Shown here piece by piece: positions 18,969-27,826 of a stretch of 64,000 nt of DNA (positions within the stretch are counted from its first letter, which is position 1; every line of letters begins with the position of its first letter). The translations under genes and the position numbers were made by a program. Below the pieces are notes generated by a model. The model was not told the origin of the DNA, ran no database searches, and saw only the letters and a list, made by a program, of their open reading frames with translations. Origin of the DNA: a bacterium (GTDB lineage: Bacteria > Orphanbacterota > Orphanbacteria > Orphanbacterales > Orphanbacteraceae); assembly GCA_025782575.1 (NCBI GenBank), contig JALGYY010000009.1, positions 235,906 through 299,905 of the forward strand, read 5' to 3'.

Positions 18969-19215
18969 GCCGGGCGATTCTCCCCGTTACGTGCTCCTCC
19001 TCCCGAGGAGCCGCTGCGGGATTCCGAATGTCGTCCCTCGCCGGCTCGTTCGGCCGGCCCATTTAGTTCCGGAAGTTCCGGGGACACAATACTTAACTCC
19101 CACGCCCCGTTTAGCAGAGTTAAGTATTGTGTCCCCGGAACTAAACGGCCCCAGCCGGCCTCGTCTCGCCAATTCTCCCGGGAGGAGGAGCACGCAACAG
19201 GGAGAATCGCCCGGC
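18969..19215. repeat. Nested palindromic element, copy A (outer unit)
   Basis: Outer arms: a locus-specific stem of ~26 bp (GCCGGGCGATTCTCCC then C/T-GTT-A/G-CGTG) closes the element and continues into the shared core CTCCTCCCGAGGAGCCGCTG on the left and CCGGCCTCGTCTCGCCAATT, then CTCCCGGGAGGAGG, on the right. Arms differ at only a few positions across ~40 nt. The interior contains the second palindrome at 19075-19141. It lies between the convergent SDR gene and the TPR gene (3' end 19237). No ORF in it looks real. The stretch 18806-19236 otherwise holds only the candidate small RNA and its promoter. Confidence 0.85.
19075..19141. repeat. Inner GGGGACACAATA palindrome, copy A
   Basis: A perfect 25-bp stem: arms 19075-19099 and 19117-19141 (GTTCCGGGGACACAATACTT and onward) with a 17-nt loop. 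A second, partial copy of the head (TTTAGTTCCGG) precedes the 5' arm and pairs with CCGGAACTAAA at the 3' end. It is nearly identical to the copy at 63939-64000 and related to 41895-41983. Confidence 0.9.
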
Positions 19216-19236
19216 CCTCGCAATGCCATAGGCCGT

Positions 19237-21138
19237 TCAGTCGCGGTGCAGCTGTACGGGGTAAGGGTTCCTCCGGTTTTTTCGAGCCCGCGTGATCGCC
19301 TCCTGGATGATCGGCACCCCCGTTTTAGCTGGATCGCCATAACTCCGGTAGTTCAAATATTCCTCATAGGCGGTTATGGCGAGGTCGAGGCTGCCTCTGC
19401 TCTCGAGAGCCCGGCCGAGTGCAGCAAACGCATCGGGGAGTACCGGGGGAAAGTCGAGAAGGGACTCTCCCCGCTCCACGACTGTTTCCAGTTCCTGAAT
19501 TGCGCGGGCCGCCTGATCAGCCCCCAGATAGGCGAGCCCCAGATAGTACCGATTCCTGACGGTATCGCTGATTCTGACAGCCCGCCGCAGGGGGGGAACA
19601 GCTTCCCATCCCGACTGGATCCGAAGGAAGTAGAGACCTTCAACAAATGGAGCTCGCGCCGGGTGATGGCCGATTGCTTCTAGTTCAAGCCTTTTGGCGG
19701 AAACTGCGCCTCGATCCTCGAATCGGGCGGCTACGATGCCTTCCAGAAACGGTATGAGGCCGGGGTCCGCGCTGGCCAGAAACTGGGATTCCTCATGGAA
19801 TCGCAGGTCTGCCGCTTCATAAGCCGCCTCCCTCGGTTCGTCGGCTTCCAGCAGGGCCCAGACGAGGCGGGCTGTCAGATCGAGGACCGCCTCCTGGTTT
19901 CCGAGCCGGTGTGCCTCCTCCCGGCCCCGTTTCAGCTCGATCACCGCTTCGCCATAAAATCCCCTGGCCAGGTGAAGAGCTGCTCTCGCGGCAGCGTACT
20001 GATAGTAGGCGGTCCATCCGTGCGCGAGCCCGGATGGCGGGTGGGAGAGAAGAAGCGCGGCGTCTTCCGGAAATCCCTCACTGTAATCGATCGACGCGAG
20101 GCCGATCCGGGCGAGAGCATCACCCCCCGAAAGCTCGTCAGCACGGTGGAACTCCTCGCGGGCCATATCGAGATAGCCGGCCCGGAGAGCAAAATCGCCC
20201 AACAGACGGTGAGGCCTCGGATCGAGTGATCGAAGCCGGATGGCCGCCCGAAGCTGCTCAGCCGCCCCACGGAAATCGCCCTCTTCGGCTCTCATTCTGG
20301 CTACCTGAACGTGGGTGTCGAAGCGGAGGGGAAATTGTGACTCGAGACGGTCGATCGCCTCGGTCCTGGCCCGCGAGTTTCCCGCGATTGCAAGAATCCG
20401 CGCTTGATGGGCGGCTCTTTCGAGTGGCGCGAGCCGGAGCGAATCCGTTTCAGCGAGCAGCTTCCGGCCGCGTGCCGGGTACTCTCCGTCGGCCAGACGA
20501 TACCCGAGCTCGGCCTTCGCCCCCTCGTGGCTCCCTCTGTTCCACGCCTCTTCCAGATCCCCTAGAGAACCGGTGGCCACACCTCTGGCGAAAAGCTCCT
20601 CCGCCTGGAGATCGTAGAGAGGAAACGACCGCTCTTCACCAGCAGTCCACCCGAACCGGACGATCGCCGAATCCGCCCACGCCTGAGCCGTCTTTCCGAG
20701 TGAGTCGAGAGGGACAGGGGGGAGCAGGGCGACCCAGATCGAGTCGAACGGGGTGGCCGACCCATAGAGGTTGACGAAGACACCCTCTCGCCCGGTCTCG
20801 AGAGCCGCGACAAGAATGTAATCGAGCTGTGAGGATCGCCCTTCGCTTCGGAGGAAGCTGCCTGAACCCCCCTCCACCGCACCCTCGCCATGGCTCACGA
20901 TGACGTGAGCGAGGTTGGCTGATTTCCGATCGGGAAGAGTGACCGGCTCGAAAGGGGTTCTCCTGCAATCGAGGGCCCTCTCGAAAAGCATCCTCACTGC
21001 AGCCGGGTACGGAAAGTCCCGGGGAGGTGCGGTAAAAATCGAAACCCTTGGCGGCCGTTCGTGATTGCCCCCCCACGCCAGTGAGGCGGGGACCACCAGG
21101 CAGGAGGCGACGAGAACGTAGCAAAGAAACCTGTTCAT
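19237..21138 (-). CDS. Secreted TPR-repeat protein
   Basis: A ~633-residue exported protein. The start at 21138 is chosen because it opens a signal peptide (MNRFLCYVLVASCLVVPASLAWG); the frame continues up to 21300 without signal character. The N-terminal ~150 residues are an unassigned domain (VSIFTAPPRDFPYPAAVRML...AHVIVSHGEGAVEGG). From ~190 on it is tetratricopeptide-type helical hairpins (EEGDFRGAAEQLRAAIRLRSLDPRPHRLLGDFALRAGYLDMAREEFHRA; RNRYYLGLAYLGADQAARAIQELETVVERG; ESRGSLDLAITAYEEYLNYRS). Such proteins serve as periplasmic scaffolds; no partner is evident. It is divergent from the metal-transport operon and only ~165 bp separate the starts. Confidence 0.8.
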   Translation of the reverse strand: MNRFLCYVLVASCLVVPASLAWGGNHERPPRVSIFTAPPRDFPYPAAVRMLFERALDCRRTPFEPVTLPDRKSANLAHVIVSHGEGAVEGGSGSFLRSEGRSSQLDYILVAALETGREGVFVNLYGSATPFDSIWVALLPPVPLDSLGKTAQAWADSAIVRFGWTAGEERSFPLYDLQAEELFARGVATGSLGDLEEAWNRGSHEGAKAELGYRLADGEYPARGRKLLAETDSLRLAPLERAAHQARILAIAGNSRARTEAIDRLESQFPLRFDTHVQVARMRAEEGDFRGAAEQLRAAIRLRSLDPRPHRLLGDFALRAGYLDMAREEFHRADELSGGDALARIGLASIDYSEGFPEDAALLLSHPPSGLAHGWTAYYQYAAARAALHLARGFYGEAVIELKRGREEAHRLGNQEAVLDLTARLVWALLEADEPREAAYEAADLRFHEESQFLASADPGLIPFLEGIVAARFEDRGAVSAKRLELEAIGHHPARAPFVEGLYFLRIQSGWEAVPPLRRAVRISDTVRNRYYLGLAYLGADQAARAIQELETVVERGESLLDFPPVLPDAFAALGRALESRGSLDLAITAYEEYLNYRSYGDPAKTGVPIIQEAITRARKNRRNPYPVQLHRD

Positions 21139-21163
21139 CAGATTCTGGTCCCCATTCCCCCTC

Positions 21164-21192
21164 TTGACAGTCACCCGAGGCATTTCTACTTT
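21164..21192 (+). promoter_or_regulatory. Possible promoter of the permease/SPFH operon
   Basis: TTGACA at 21164-21169 (perfect -35), 17-nt spacer, TACTTT at 21187-21192 (weak -10), about 110 nt upstream of the permease start in the divergent intergenic region. The long leader and the poor -10 leave room for an activator, which would suit a metal-responsive operon, but no regulator gene is adjacent. Confidence 0.4.
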
Positions 21193-21302
21193 ATTAGAAG
21201 CTGACTCCGATGATAACCCCCTCCGGGGATTCGGAAAGGATCTTGTTGGACCGATACTCAGGATGAGGGGGAAACGATGAGATTCACCAAAAGGATCCAT
21301 AC

Positions 21303-23474
21303 ATGAGCGCCCTTATTGGCTTTCTTGGCGAATTCGCCCAGGAAACTCTCTCCATTCTCTACGAGAGCGGGCTGTTCATTCTATTCGGGTTCTTCCTGGC
21401 CGGCCTGTTGCAGGTCTATCTGAGAACAGATCGTCTGATCCCGTTTCTGGGAGGTCGGAACTTGAAGGCGGTGATCAATGCCGCCCTTCTCGGTGCACCG
21501 CTTCCTCTCTGTTCCTGCGGCGTTGTACCGACCGCTGTGGCGCTTCGACAGAAAGGGGCGAGCCGGGAAGCGACGATGTCGTTTCTAATTTCCACGCCCG
21601 AGACAGGTGTGGATTCCATCTCAATCACCTACGGACTACTCGGACCTTTCTTTGCCATTGTACGGCCGATCGTCGCCATCCTGACCGCTGTGGTAGCCGG
21701 CTTCCTGCACATGCTCTTCGGAGAAGATGTGAGTGCCTCGAAGGATGTCAGGAATGCCGAGAGCGCCGAGGATCAGTGTGCCGACTGCGAGATAGAACCG
21801 GGCGTCGCTCATCACGAAGCGCCGGTGCCGGCGGTGGTTCCTCATGCGACCCATGGGGACCGGCTTCGAAGCGCGATGGAGCATGGATTCATTCGACTTT
21901 TTGATGAACTGGCGTTCTGGTTTCTCTTCGGCATTCTCTTGACCGGTTTTCTAACGGCCATACTTCCCGATCAGTTCTTCTCCGATACGCTCGGCACCGG
22001 GCTTCTTTCCATGATCGTGGTGATCCTGCTCGGCGTTCCGCTCTACATGTGCGCATCGAGCTCGACTCCTGTGGCAGTCGCATTTCTCATCAAGGGCTTG
22101 AGCCCGGGTGCGGCGCTCGTCTTTCTACTTACCGGGCCGGCCACCAACGCCGCGACTCTCTCCGTAGTGGGGAAGGCGTTCGGCGGACGATTCCTGAAGA
22201 TCTATCTCGGCTCCATCGTCGGTGTTTCGCTGGCGGCTGGACTGTTTGTCAATGCAGTCTATGAGTGGAGTCCGAGCATGGCCGGAACTGTCGAAGAGGG
22301 GACGATGGGATTCCTTTTTCGAACACTCAAGGGGATCGGTCTTCTCCTCTTTCTCTTTCTCTCCTGGAAGAGTCTGCGGCGCACCGGTCTGAGGCCCGGC
22401 TTTCGAGAGCTTCGCGAAAATCTCGCCGCCGCTACCGCCCCGATCAAGCGGATTCGTCCTTCCCAGTTGTTGACAACCATGGCCGGTCGTCTGACTCTTG
22501 GCGCACTGATCGTTTCCTATCTTCTCTCCGGATTCTACTCCGTCGCCCCTGGAGAGGTGGGAATAGAGCGCCACTTCGGGCGTGTGACCAGGACGGCCAT
22601 CAATCCCGGCCTTCACTGGTGTTATCCCTGGCCTGTCGGAAAGGAAACGACCTGCTCGACCGAAGGCTTCATCAAACTGGAAATCGGATTTCGTGGCGGC
22701 GATCCGGTAGTCAGTCCCCTAGATTACTACAGACCGATTCCAAGCGAAGAACAAGGGAAGATTGATCGCATTCCGGAGGAGTCCCTCTTCCTGACGGGGG
22801 ATGAAAATCTAGTCGATGTACTTGCATCGGCGCACTACAGGGTGAATGATCCGGTACGATTCATCTTCGGGCTGGAGAATGGGGATGATGCCGTCCGTTC
22901 CGCACTCCTCTGGTCAATGGTCGACGAGTTCGTCCACCGGCCGCTGGATCTGATCTTTACGACGGATCGAATCGCGATAGAAGAGAGCGTGCGGAAAACA
23001 GCAAACGGGCTTCTGGAGCGCACGGGCACAGGCCTTACGGTCGAGGAGTTCCGGCTTCAAAGCGTACACAGCCCGATGGAAGTGCACTACGATTTTCGCG
23101 ACGTCGCCTCGTCTATCGAAGACAGGTCCCGCAAGATTTACGAAGCAAAACTTTACGGAGAGGAAGTGGTTCACAAGGCTCGCGGTGATTCGGCAAGCGT
23201 AGTGGCCGGTGCCGAAGGAGACCGGGAGACGAGACTCGCAGTCGCAAGCGGAGAGGCCGGACGCTTCCGGCTTCTGGAAATGGCGGCGAGGATCGAGCGG
23301 TCCGGCACAAAGCTTCGTCTCTATCTGGAAACCATGGAGCGAACCCTTCCACGTGTACGTAAACTCGTCCGGCCTGATCCCGGAGCGGTTGATCAATTCG
23401 AAATCTGGTTCCAGTCCGGGGATACCCCGGTGATTCCCGAACTGCTCGGCAACAAAGAGGGAGATCTCCGATGA
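21303..23474 (+). CDS. SO_0444-family Cu/Zn-efflux-type permease fused to an SPFH (HflK-like) domain
   Basis: A 723-residue fusion. Residues 1-~350 are a DUF318/SO_0444-type permease: two membrane bundles, each with the conserved core (GAPLPLCSCGVVPTAVALRQKGAS...FLISTPETGVDSI near 60-110; GVPLYMCASSSTPVAVAFLIKGLSPGAALVFLLTGPATNAATL near 243-280), separated by a hydrophilic loop with a possible metal site (CADCE near 160, HHE, H). A further helix near 395-405 (GALIVSYLLSGFYSV) leads to a C-terminal band-7/SPFH domain (APGEVGIERHFGRVTRTAINPGLHWCYPWPVGKE, then coiled coil). Free-standing permeases of this family stop before the SPFH part. The 3' end overlaps the next gene by ATGA. The family gives metal efflux as the likely role; coupling to SPFH is inference. 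Confidence 0.88.
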   Translation: MSALIGFLGEFAQETLSILYESGLFILFGFFLAGLLQVYLRTDRLIPFLGGRNLKAVINAALLGAPLPLCSCGVVPTAVALRQKGASREATMSFLISTPETGVDSISITYGLLGPFFAIVRPIVAILTAVVAGFLHMLFGEDVSASKDVRNAESAEDQCADCEIEPGVAHHEAPVPAVVPHATHGDRLRSAMEHGFIRLFDELAFWFLFGILLTGFLTAILPDQFFSDTLGTGLLSMIVVILLGVPLYMCASSSTPVAVAFLIKGLSPGAALVFLLTGPATNAATLSVVGKAFGGRFLKIYLGSIVGVSLAAGLFVNAVYEWSPSMAGTVEEGTMGFLFRTLKGIGLLLFLFLSWKSLRRTGLRPGFRELRENLAAATAPIKRIRPSQLLTTMAGRLTLGALIVSYLLSGFYSVAPGEVGIERHFGRVTRTAINPGLHWCYPWPVGKETTCSTEGFIKLEIGFRGGDPVVSPLDYYRPIPSEEQGKIDRIPEESLFLTGDENLVDVLASAHYRVNDPVRFIFGLENGDDAVRSALLWSMVDEFVHRPLDLIFTTDRIAIEESVRKTANGLLERTGTGLTVEEFRLQSVHSPMEVHYDFRDVASSIEDRSRKIYEAKLYGEEVVHKARGDSASVVAGAEGDRETRLAVASGEAGRFRLLEMAARIERSGTKLRLYLETMERTLPRVRKLVRPDPGAVDQFEIWFQSGDTPVIPELLGNKEGDLR

Positions 23475-24364
23475 GTCGGATGAAACGGTGGATCGTACCG
23501 GGGCTCGCCATTCTCGCGGTGCTCTATGTACTCTCCTGCTTTTATGTGGTGGACGTAACGGAGTATGCCGTGGTGACGCGATTCGGAAACCCTGTCGCGA
23601 TCCATACCGAACCCGGGCTCCTGTTCGACCTGCTGAAGCCGATCGAATCGATCACGCGAATCGACGCGCGCCTCCTGATACTCGATCTCGAACCGGCCGA
23701 ATTTCTGACGGAGGATAAGAAGAATGTAATCGCGAGCGGTTACGCCATGTGGCGAGTGGAGGATCCGCTCATGTATCTTCAGCGGGTTTACAGCCGGATG
23801 GGCGCCGAGTCGAGAATCAGCGACATACTCTCATCGGAAACGGGAGCCGCGCTCGGTACGGTACCCTTTTCGGCGCTGGTTTCAGCGGACACCAGCGAAA
23901 TTCGACTGGCTGAAGTCGTTCGGTCGATCCGGGACCGGAGCGCCGAGAGAATTCTACGGGACTACGGTGTCCGGCTCGAAGACTTCCGGCTGAAGAGATT
24001 CACGTTTCCCAATCAGAACAAAGAATCGGTCTTTCAGCGGATGCGTGCCGAACGACAGAGAATCGCCAAGCGATATCGATCGGAAGGGGAAGAGGAAGCG
24101 ACCAAGATCCGGGCGGAAGCGGACAGGGAGAGTGTCGAGATTCTCGCGAAGGCAACAAGGCGATCGGAGGAGCTTCGGGGTGAAGGGGAAGCGGAAGCGA
24201 CCCGGATTTACGCTGAGGCCATACGACAGGACCCCGATTTCTATCGGTTCATGCGCACCCTGGAATCCTATGAAAAGATTGTGGACGGCAAGATGACAGT
24301 TGTGATTCCGAGCGATTCCGATCTCATGAGACTCCTGATGCATGGACCGGGAGGTGCGCGGTGA
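23471..24364 (+). CDS. SPFH protein, HflC-like
   Basis: A 297-residue membrane-anchored band-7 protein. One N-terminal helix (WIVPGLAILAVLYVLSCFYVV), then the SPFH core (DVTEYAVVTRFGNPVAIHTEPGLLFDLLKPIESITRID), the HflC-type LLILDLEPAEFLTEDKKNVIASGYAMWRVEDPLMYL, and a charged coiled coil (RQRIAKRYRSEGEEEATKIRAEADRESVEILA). HflC with HflK normally encases and tunes the FtsH protease. Here the gene is locked by 4-nt overlaps between the permease-SPFH fusion and another HflK-like gene, suggesting a dedicated complex for this transporter rather than the housekeeping HflKC. Confidence 0.9.
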   Translation: MSRMKRWIVPGLAILAVLYVLSCFYVVDVTEYAVVTRFGNPVAIHTEPGLLFDLLKPIESITRIDARLLILDLEPAEFLTEDKKNVIASGYAMWRVEDPLMYLQRVYSRMGAESRISDILSSETGAALGTVPFSALVSADTSEIRLAEVVRSIRDRSAERILRDYGVRLEDFRLKRFTFPNQNKESVFQRMRAERQRIAKRYRSEGEEEATKIRAEADRESVEILAKATRRSEELRGEGEAEATRIYAEAIRQDPDFYRFMRTLESYEKIVDGKMTVVIPSDSDLMRLLMHGPGGAR

Positions 24365-25281
24365 TCAGCAGACCCGCAGAACTTCCCTGGGTGCGGATCG
24401 GCTTGATCGCCGCCCTTCTGATCTGGCTCGGTTCGGGGATCTACACGGTAGCTCGGGATGAACTTGGTGTGGTCCGGCTGTTTGGGAAACCGTGGCAGAC
24501 GAGAGTGCCGCCTGGCATGCACTTCGCCCCTCCCTGGCCGTTTGCCAGGACAGAAGTCGTTCGCACTACTTCCGCTTATCAGATGAGCGTGGGGTTCAAG
24601 ATAGCCGACTCAGTGAAAGGAAAGCCTCCCACACCGGCTGAGACTGAGTTTCTAACCGGCGACACCAATATCATTACACTCGAGATGATTCTGCAATACG
24701 TTATCGACAATCCGTCACGGCTCCTCTTCGGCATTGAGGACCCGCACTTTCTCGTGAGACGGGCGGCCGAAACGACGGCTACGGCGATTCTCGCCCACAC
24801 TCCGGTGGATGTGGCCCTTACAACCGGGCGCGCGCCATTTCTCGAGGCCGTGCGTGCCGATACACAGGAGCTGCTTCGCGATTATGGCGCCGGAATCCTT
24901 CTCGTTTCGGCTACTCTTCGGAAGATCGAGCCGCCGGCCGAGGTGATCGACGCTTTCCAGGACGTCCAGAACGCCAAGTCCGACCGTGAACGAAGCATCA
25001 ACGAAGCGATTGGATACGCGAATGAGACTCTGCCGCGATCCAGAGGAAAAGGGGAGGCCCGCGTATCCGCAGCAAGAGCAGCAAAGATCAGCCGGATCGA
25101 AATTGCCCGGGGAGACGCGAACCGGATTTCTAATATGATCACAGAGTATCATGCGGCACCGACCGGCGTGAAGAGTCGTATGTATCTTGAAGTCGCGGAA
25201 GAAGTGCTGGGTATGGCGACGATCTACGTGATCGACGGTGGTGACGGGCGGAGGCCGATGGGCCTCAAGCTGATCGAGTAA
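24361..25281 (+). CDS. SPFH protein, HflK-like
   Basis: A 306-residue band-7 protein starting at GTG that overlaps the HflC-like stop (GTGA). N-terminal helix (WVRIGLIAALLIWLGSGIYTV), then ARDELGVVRLFGKPWQTRVPPGMHFAPPWPFARTEVVRT, closely parallel to the SPFH half of the permease fusion; LTGDTNIITLEMILQYVIDNPSRLLFGIEDP is the HflK-type segment. The C-terminal coiled coil has NAKSDRERSINEAIGYANETLPRSRGKGEA, the HflK landmark. With the fusion protein this makes two HflK-like and one HflC-like chains in a single operon. Confidence 0.9.
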   Translation: MISRPAELPWVRIGLIAALLIWLGSGIYTVARDELGVVRLFGKPWQTRVPPGMHFAPPWPFARTEVVRTTSAYQMSVGFKIADSVKGKPPTPAETEFLTGDTNIITLEMILQYVIDNPSRLLFGIEDPHFLVRRAAETTATAILAHTPVDVALTTGRAPFLEAVRADTQELLRDYGAGILLVSATLRKIEPPAEVIDAFQDVQNAKSDRERSINEAIGYANETLPRSRGKGEARVSAARAAKISRIEIARGDANRISNMITEYHAAPTGVKSRMYLEVAEEVLGMATIYVIDGGDGRRPMGLKLIE

Positions 25282-25283
25282 TC

Positions 25284-26018
25284 GTGCAGACGACTTTGGG
25301 AATATCGATTTATCTGGGGCTGATCACGGGCATTTCTCTACTCGGCGGGTGGGCGCCGCTCATCAGGCCCTGGTCGAGGGAGAAGCTGACGCTACTCGTT
25401 TCGGCCGGTGCCGGCGTGCTGCTCGGAGCCTGTTTCATCCACATGCTGCCCCATATTGTCGAGGGGATCGGAGACGCCGCAGGGGTGACGATACTCGCCG
25501 GGTTTCTGGCGATTTTCGTACTCGAAAAGTTTTTTCTGGTCGATCCCTGTGAGGAGATTGACTGCCACATTCATAAATTCGGGCTTGCCGCGTTTTTAGG
25601 GATTTCGTTTCACAGTCTGATCGACGGCATTGCCGTTGGTACGAGCCTCATTCTCCCGAACCTCGCTGCTCCCGTATTCTTCGCCATTGCCGTGCATAAA
25701 ATCCCCGCGGCATTCTCTCTCTGCTCGATCCTGCTTCTCGCCGGCTATTCCCGCGGACGGGCGGCTCTCATGATTCTGGGTTTCTCGCTCACCACTCCGA
25801 TCGGGGCGATTCTCGCTTTTCTGTTTCTCCGCGGACTCGCCCCGCAATATCTTTCGATGGCGATCGGCATCAGCGCCGGCTCCTTTCTCGCGATCGCTAC
25901 ATCCGATCTCCTCCCCCAGCTCCACAAAGAAGGGGTGAATCGCTTTGCCACACTCCTCTTTCTGCTTGTCGGCGTGGGTGTGATGATGATCGCGGGGATG
26001 GTCTTTCAGACCCACTGA
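25284..26018 (+). CDS. ZIP family divalent-metal transporter
   Basis: A 244-residue polytopic membrane protein with about eight helices. The two metal-site helices are present: FHSLIDGIAVGTSL (TM4 type, His/Asp) near residue 110 and AIAVHKIPAAFSLC (TM5 type, HKIP) near 137. A short His/Cys-containing loop (DPCEEIDCHIHK) precedes TM4 and probably gathers metal. GTG start 2 nt after the HflK-like stop, with no room for its own promoter, so it is the last gene of the permease/SPFH operon. ZIPs usually import Zn, Fe or Mn to the cytosol. Pairing with an efflux-type permease suggests homeostatic control or opposite-facing roles. Confidence 0.92.
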   Translation: MQTTLGISIYLGLITGISLLGGWAPLIRPWSREKLTLLVSAGAGVLLGACFIHMLPHIVEGIGDAAGVTILAGFLAIFVLEKFFLVDPCEEIDCHIHKFGLAAFLGISFHSLIDGIAVGTSLILPNLAAPVFFAIAVHKIPAAFSLCSILLLAGYSRGRAALMILGFSLTTPIGAILAFLFLRGLAPQYLSMAIGISAGSFLAIATSDLLPQLHKEGVNRFATLLFLLVGVGVMMIAGMVFQTH

Positions 26019-26059
26019 GAAGTGATGGTGAGAAGCCCGGGCTGTAGCCGGGATTTCGA

Positions 26060-27079
26060 TCAATCGAGAGGGCGAATCCGGGGCTGGGAAAGAAAATAGA
26101 AAAGCGATTCGATCAAGTTTTCGATTTCCGCTTTGGGGTTGTGCGGATTGAACCAGTGGAACGGATTGAAGAGAACTTTCGGGTGAAGCATTTTCAGTCC
26201 CCGACGGCCGATCTCCACCAGCAGGGATCGCGTTCCGAAAACCTCGTATAGATAATCTGTCTCCGTACCCCGTGCCAGAAAGAACGGAAGAAACCGGCCA
26301 AGCTGCTTGGCTTTGTAACCGTAATTCTGTTGCCGGTCGATCATCTCCCGGCAAAGGTTCTTATACCACTCATCTTCGCGGGGCTTTTTCTTGGTACCAC
26401 CATATGGATAGAACAGCCAGCCACCAAACGAGTGAAGCGAAAGGGCGTAGTCGAATCGCGTTTCAAGCAGAAATTCGCGGTAGGCCGACGTTTCCGGTTC
26501 GCTGAACGGACGATACCCGGGATGCCAGATACTCGGCATGATCCGGTGCAGAAAATACTTGCGCGAAAAGAACGCGCTGAAATTGCGGTTGAGATCGACG
26601 CCGTTTCTGTTCAGCCTGGCAAAGTGCCTGCGCCCTTCAGCCAGGTCCTTCTCGACACGGCGATAACCGTCAGGGTTCAAGACGGGGAAGAAGTAGACCT
26701 CCCGGTTCCAGAGGTCACGGTTCTGGCGCATGGCATTGGTGAACCGTTCCAGAAGAGTGACATTCGCCTCTGCGGCGATGAACTCCTGGGCGTGGATGAC
26801 CGACGAGACGAGAAATCGGGGGGGAGGGCCGGTCTTACCACCGGTCCCGGTAACCACACGAAAACCCCAGATCGGTTCGCCCTCTCCGCTTGTCCCGATC
26901 GAGAATGCGGAGACATCCCGGGGGAACCGCTTCACGATCCGGTCGAGCCGGGTCAGAATTTCGCGGTAGGTGTGGTAGTCGCCGTGAACGGACCTGTCGA
27001 TCGATGTCGCGTACTTCTCGTCCTTCAGGACCTTATCTAAATGGCCGCGCCAGCTCGGTTTTGTGGATCGAATTGCCAT
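26060..27079 (-). CDS. M14 family zinc carboxypeptidase
   Basis: A 339-residue metallocarboxypeptidase-like protein. Zinc ligands: H-x-x-E in SVIHAQEFIAAEAN (~95-98) and His in SLHSFGG (~216). NRNGVDLNRNF holds the substrate-binding Asn-Arg, and LLVEIGRRG (~287) supplies the catalytic Glu. No signal peptide is visible, so it may be cytoplasmic or exported by another route. The start at 27079 (ATG with GGAGGG 6 nt upstream) is preferred to the in-frame TTG at 27091. It converges with the ZIP operon; the 41-bp gap contains a small hairpin (CCCGGGCT/AGCCGGG). Confidence 0.9.
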   Translation of the reverse strand: MAIRSTKPSWRGHLDKVLKDEKYATSIDRSVHGDYHTYREILTRLDRIVKRFPRDVSAFSIGTSGEGEPIWGFRVVTGTGGKTGPPPRFLVSSVIHAQEFIAAEANVTLLERFTNAMRQNRDLWNREVYFFPVLNPDGYRRVEKDLAEGRRHFARLNRNGVDLNRNFSAFFSRKYFLHRIMPSIWHPGYRPFSEPETSAYREFLLETRFDYALSLHSFGGWLFYPYGGTKKKPREDEWYKNLCREMIDRQQNYGYKAKQLGRFLPFFLARGTETDYLYEVFGTRSLLVEIGRRGLKMLHPKVLFNPFHWFNPHNPKAEIENLIESLFYFLSQPRIRPLD

Positions 27080-27261
27080 ATTTCCCTCCAATGGATGGTA
27101 AGCGAGAGTCGGTGGGGTGTAAAGGGCGCCGGTTGCTTAGTATGGGATGAACTTTCTCCCATCTGCCCGGTTCAATAGAATAGTCTGTCCGAAAGATCGA
27201 AGCGGCATGAGAACGGCTGGCCTGCTCCTGATCAGGGCGGCTGCTGAAGAAGGAGTTCCTG

Positions 27262-27813
27262 ATGAGCATACGAAATATGACCCTGGGTGCTTTGGCCTGC
27301 CTGCTGCTGGCGGCCTCACCCGCGAACGCCATACTGCATGTCAGCCTGGAGGATCCGGAAAGCAACAGCTGGGTAGTCCTCTATACCTTTTCCGAGAGCA
27401 GGGAAGGGGCCGATTCTCTCGCGATTTTCCCGTATGACTTCCCGATCGAGATCATCAAGGCGGAGGCGCTCAAAGGGGGAAGGCCGCTCAAGTACGACGA
27501 GATCAATGAAGGTAAAGAGGGTAAGCCCAAGTATTCTATCCGCTTTCCAAACCCGGTGGTGGGAGGCGAGAAATTCCGATTTCGGGTAGAAGCGAGAATG
27601 ACCGACCCGAAGTCCTTCTTTCTAGACTCCAGAAAGCTGACGTTCATTTATCAGACGGCGCACGATGTTTTCGTCAGCCTGCCGCCGAATTTTCTGCCGG
27701 TTTATACCGATGAGCCGATGGAAATTAAACAGGAGAAGGGCCGGGTCGTACTGGAGAGCCGCGGAGGGGAGCGCCGCCCGGTGATCATTTTTGCGAACAG
27801 ATGTTCTGAATAG
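27262..27813 (+). CDS. Secreted protein of unknown function
   Basis: A 183-residue protein with a clear signal peptide (RNMTLGALACLLLAASPANA) and AAGGAGTTCCTG before the ATG. The mature part looks all-beta (HVSLEDPESNSWVVLYTFSES; KYSIRFPNPVVGGEKFRFRVEARMTD; LTFIYQTAHDVFVSLPPNF), with a single Cys near the end. I do not recognise a family. It resembles accessory beta-sandwich proteins that bind at the cell surface, but this is impression only. It is convergent with the radical SAM pair (13-bp gap). Confidence 0.7.
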   Translation: MSIRNMTLGALACLLLAASPANAILHVSLEDPESNSWVVLYTFSESREGADSLAIFPYDFPIEIIKAEALKGGRPLKYDEINEGKEGKPKYSIRFPNPVVGGEKFRFRVEARMTDPKSFFLDSRKLTFIYQTAHDVFVSLPPNFLPVYTDEPMEIKQEKGRVVLESRGGERRPVIIFANRCSE

Positions 27814-27826
27814 GAATCAGCCGGTG

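Noticed and set aside
18942-19683. Several short frames in and around palindromic element A (similar ones at 41765-42099)
   Set aside because: They are made of the repeat itself on both strands, with Pro/Arg-rich nonsense and no start signals.
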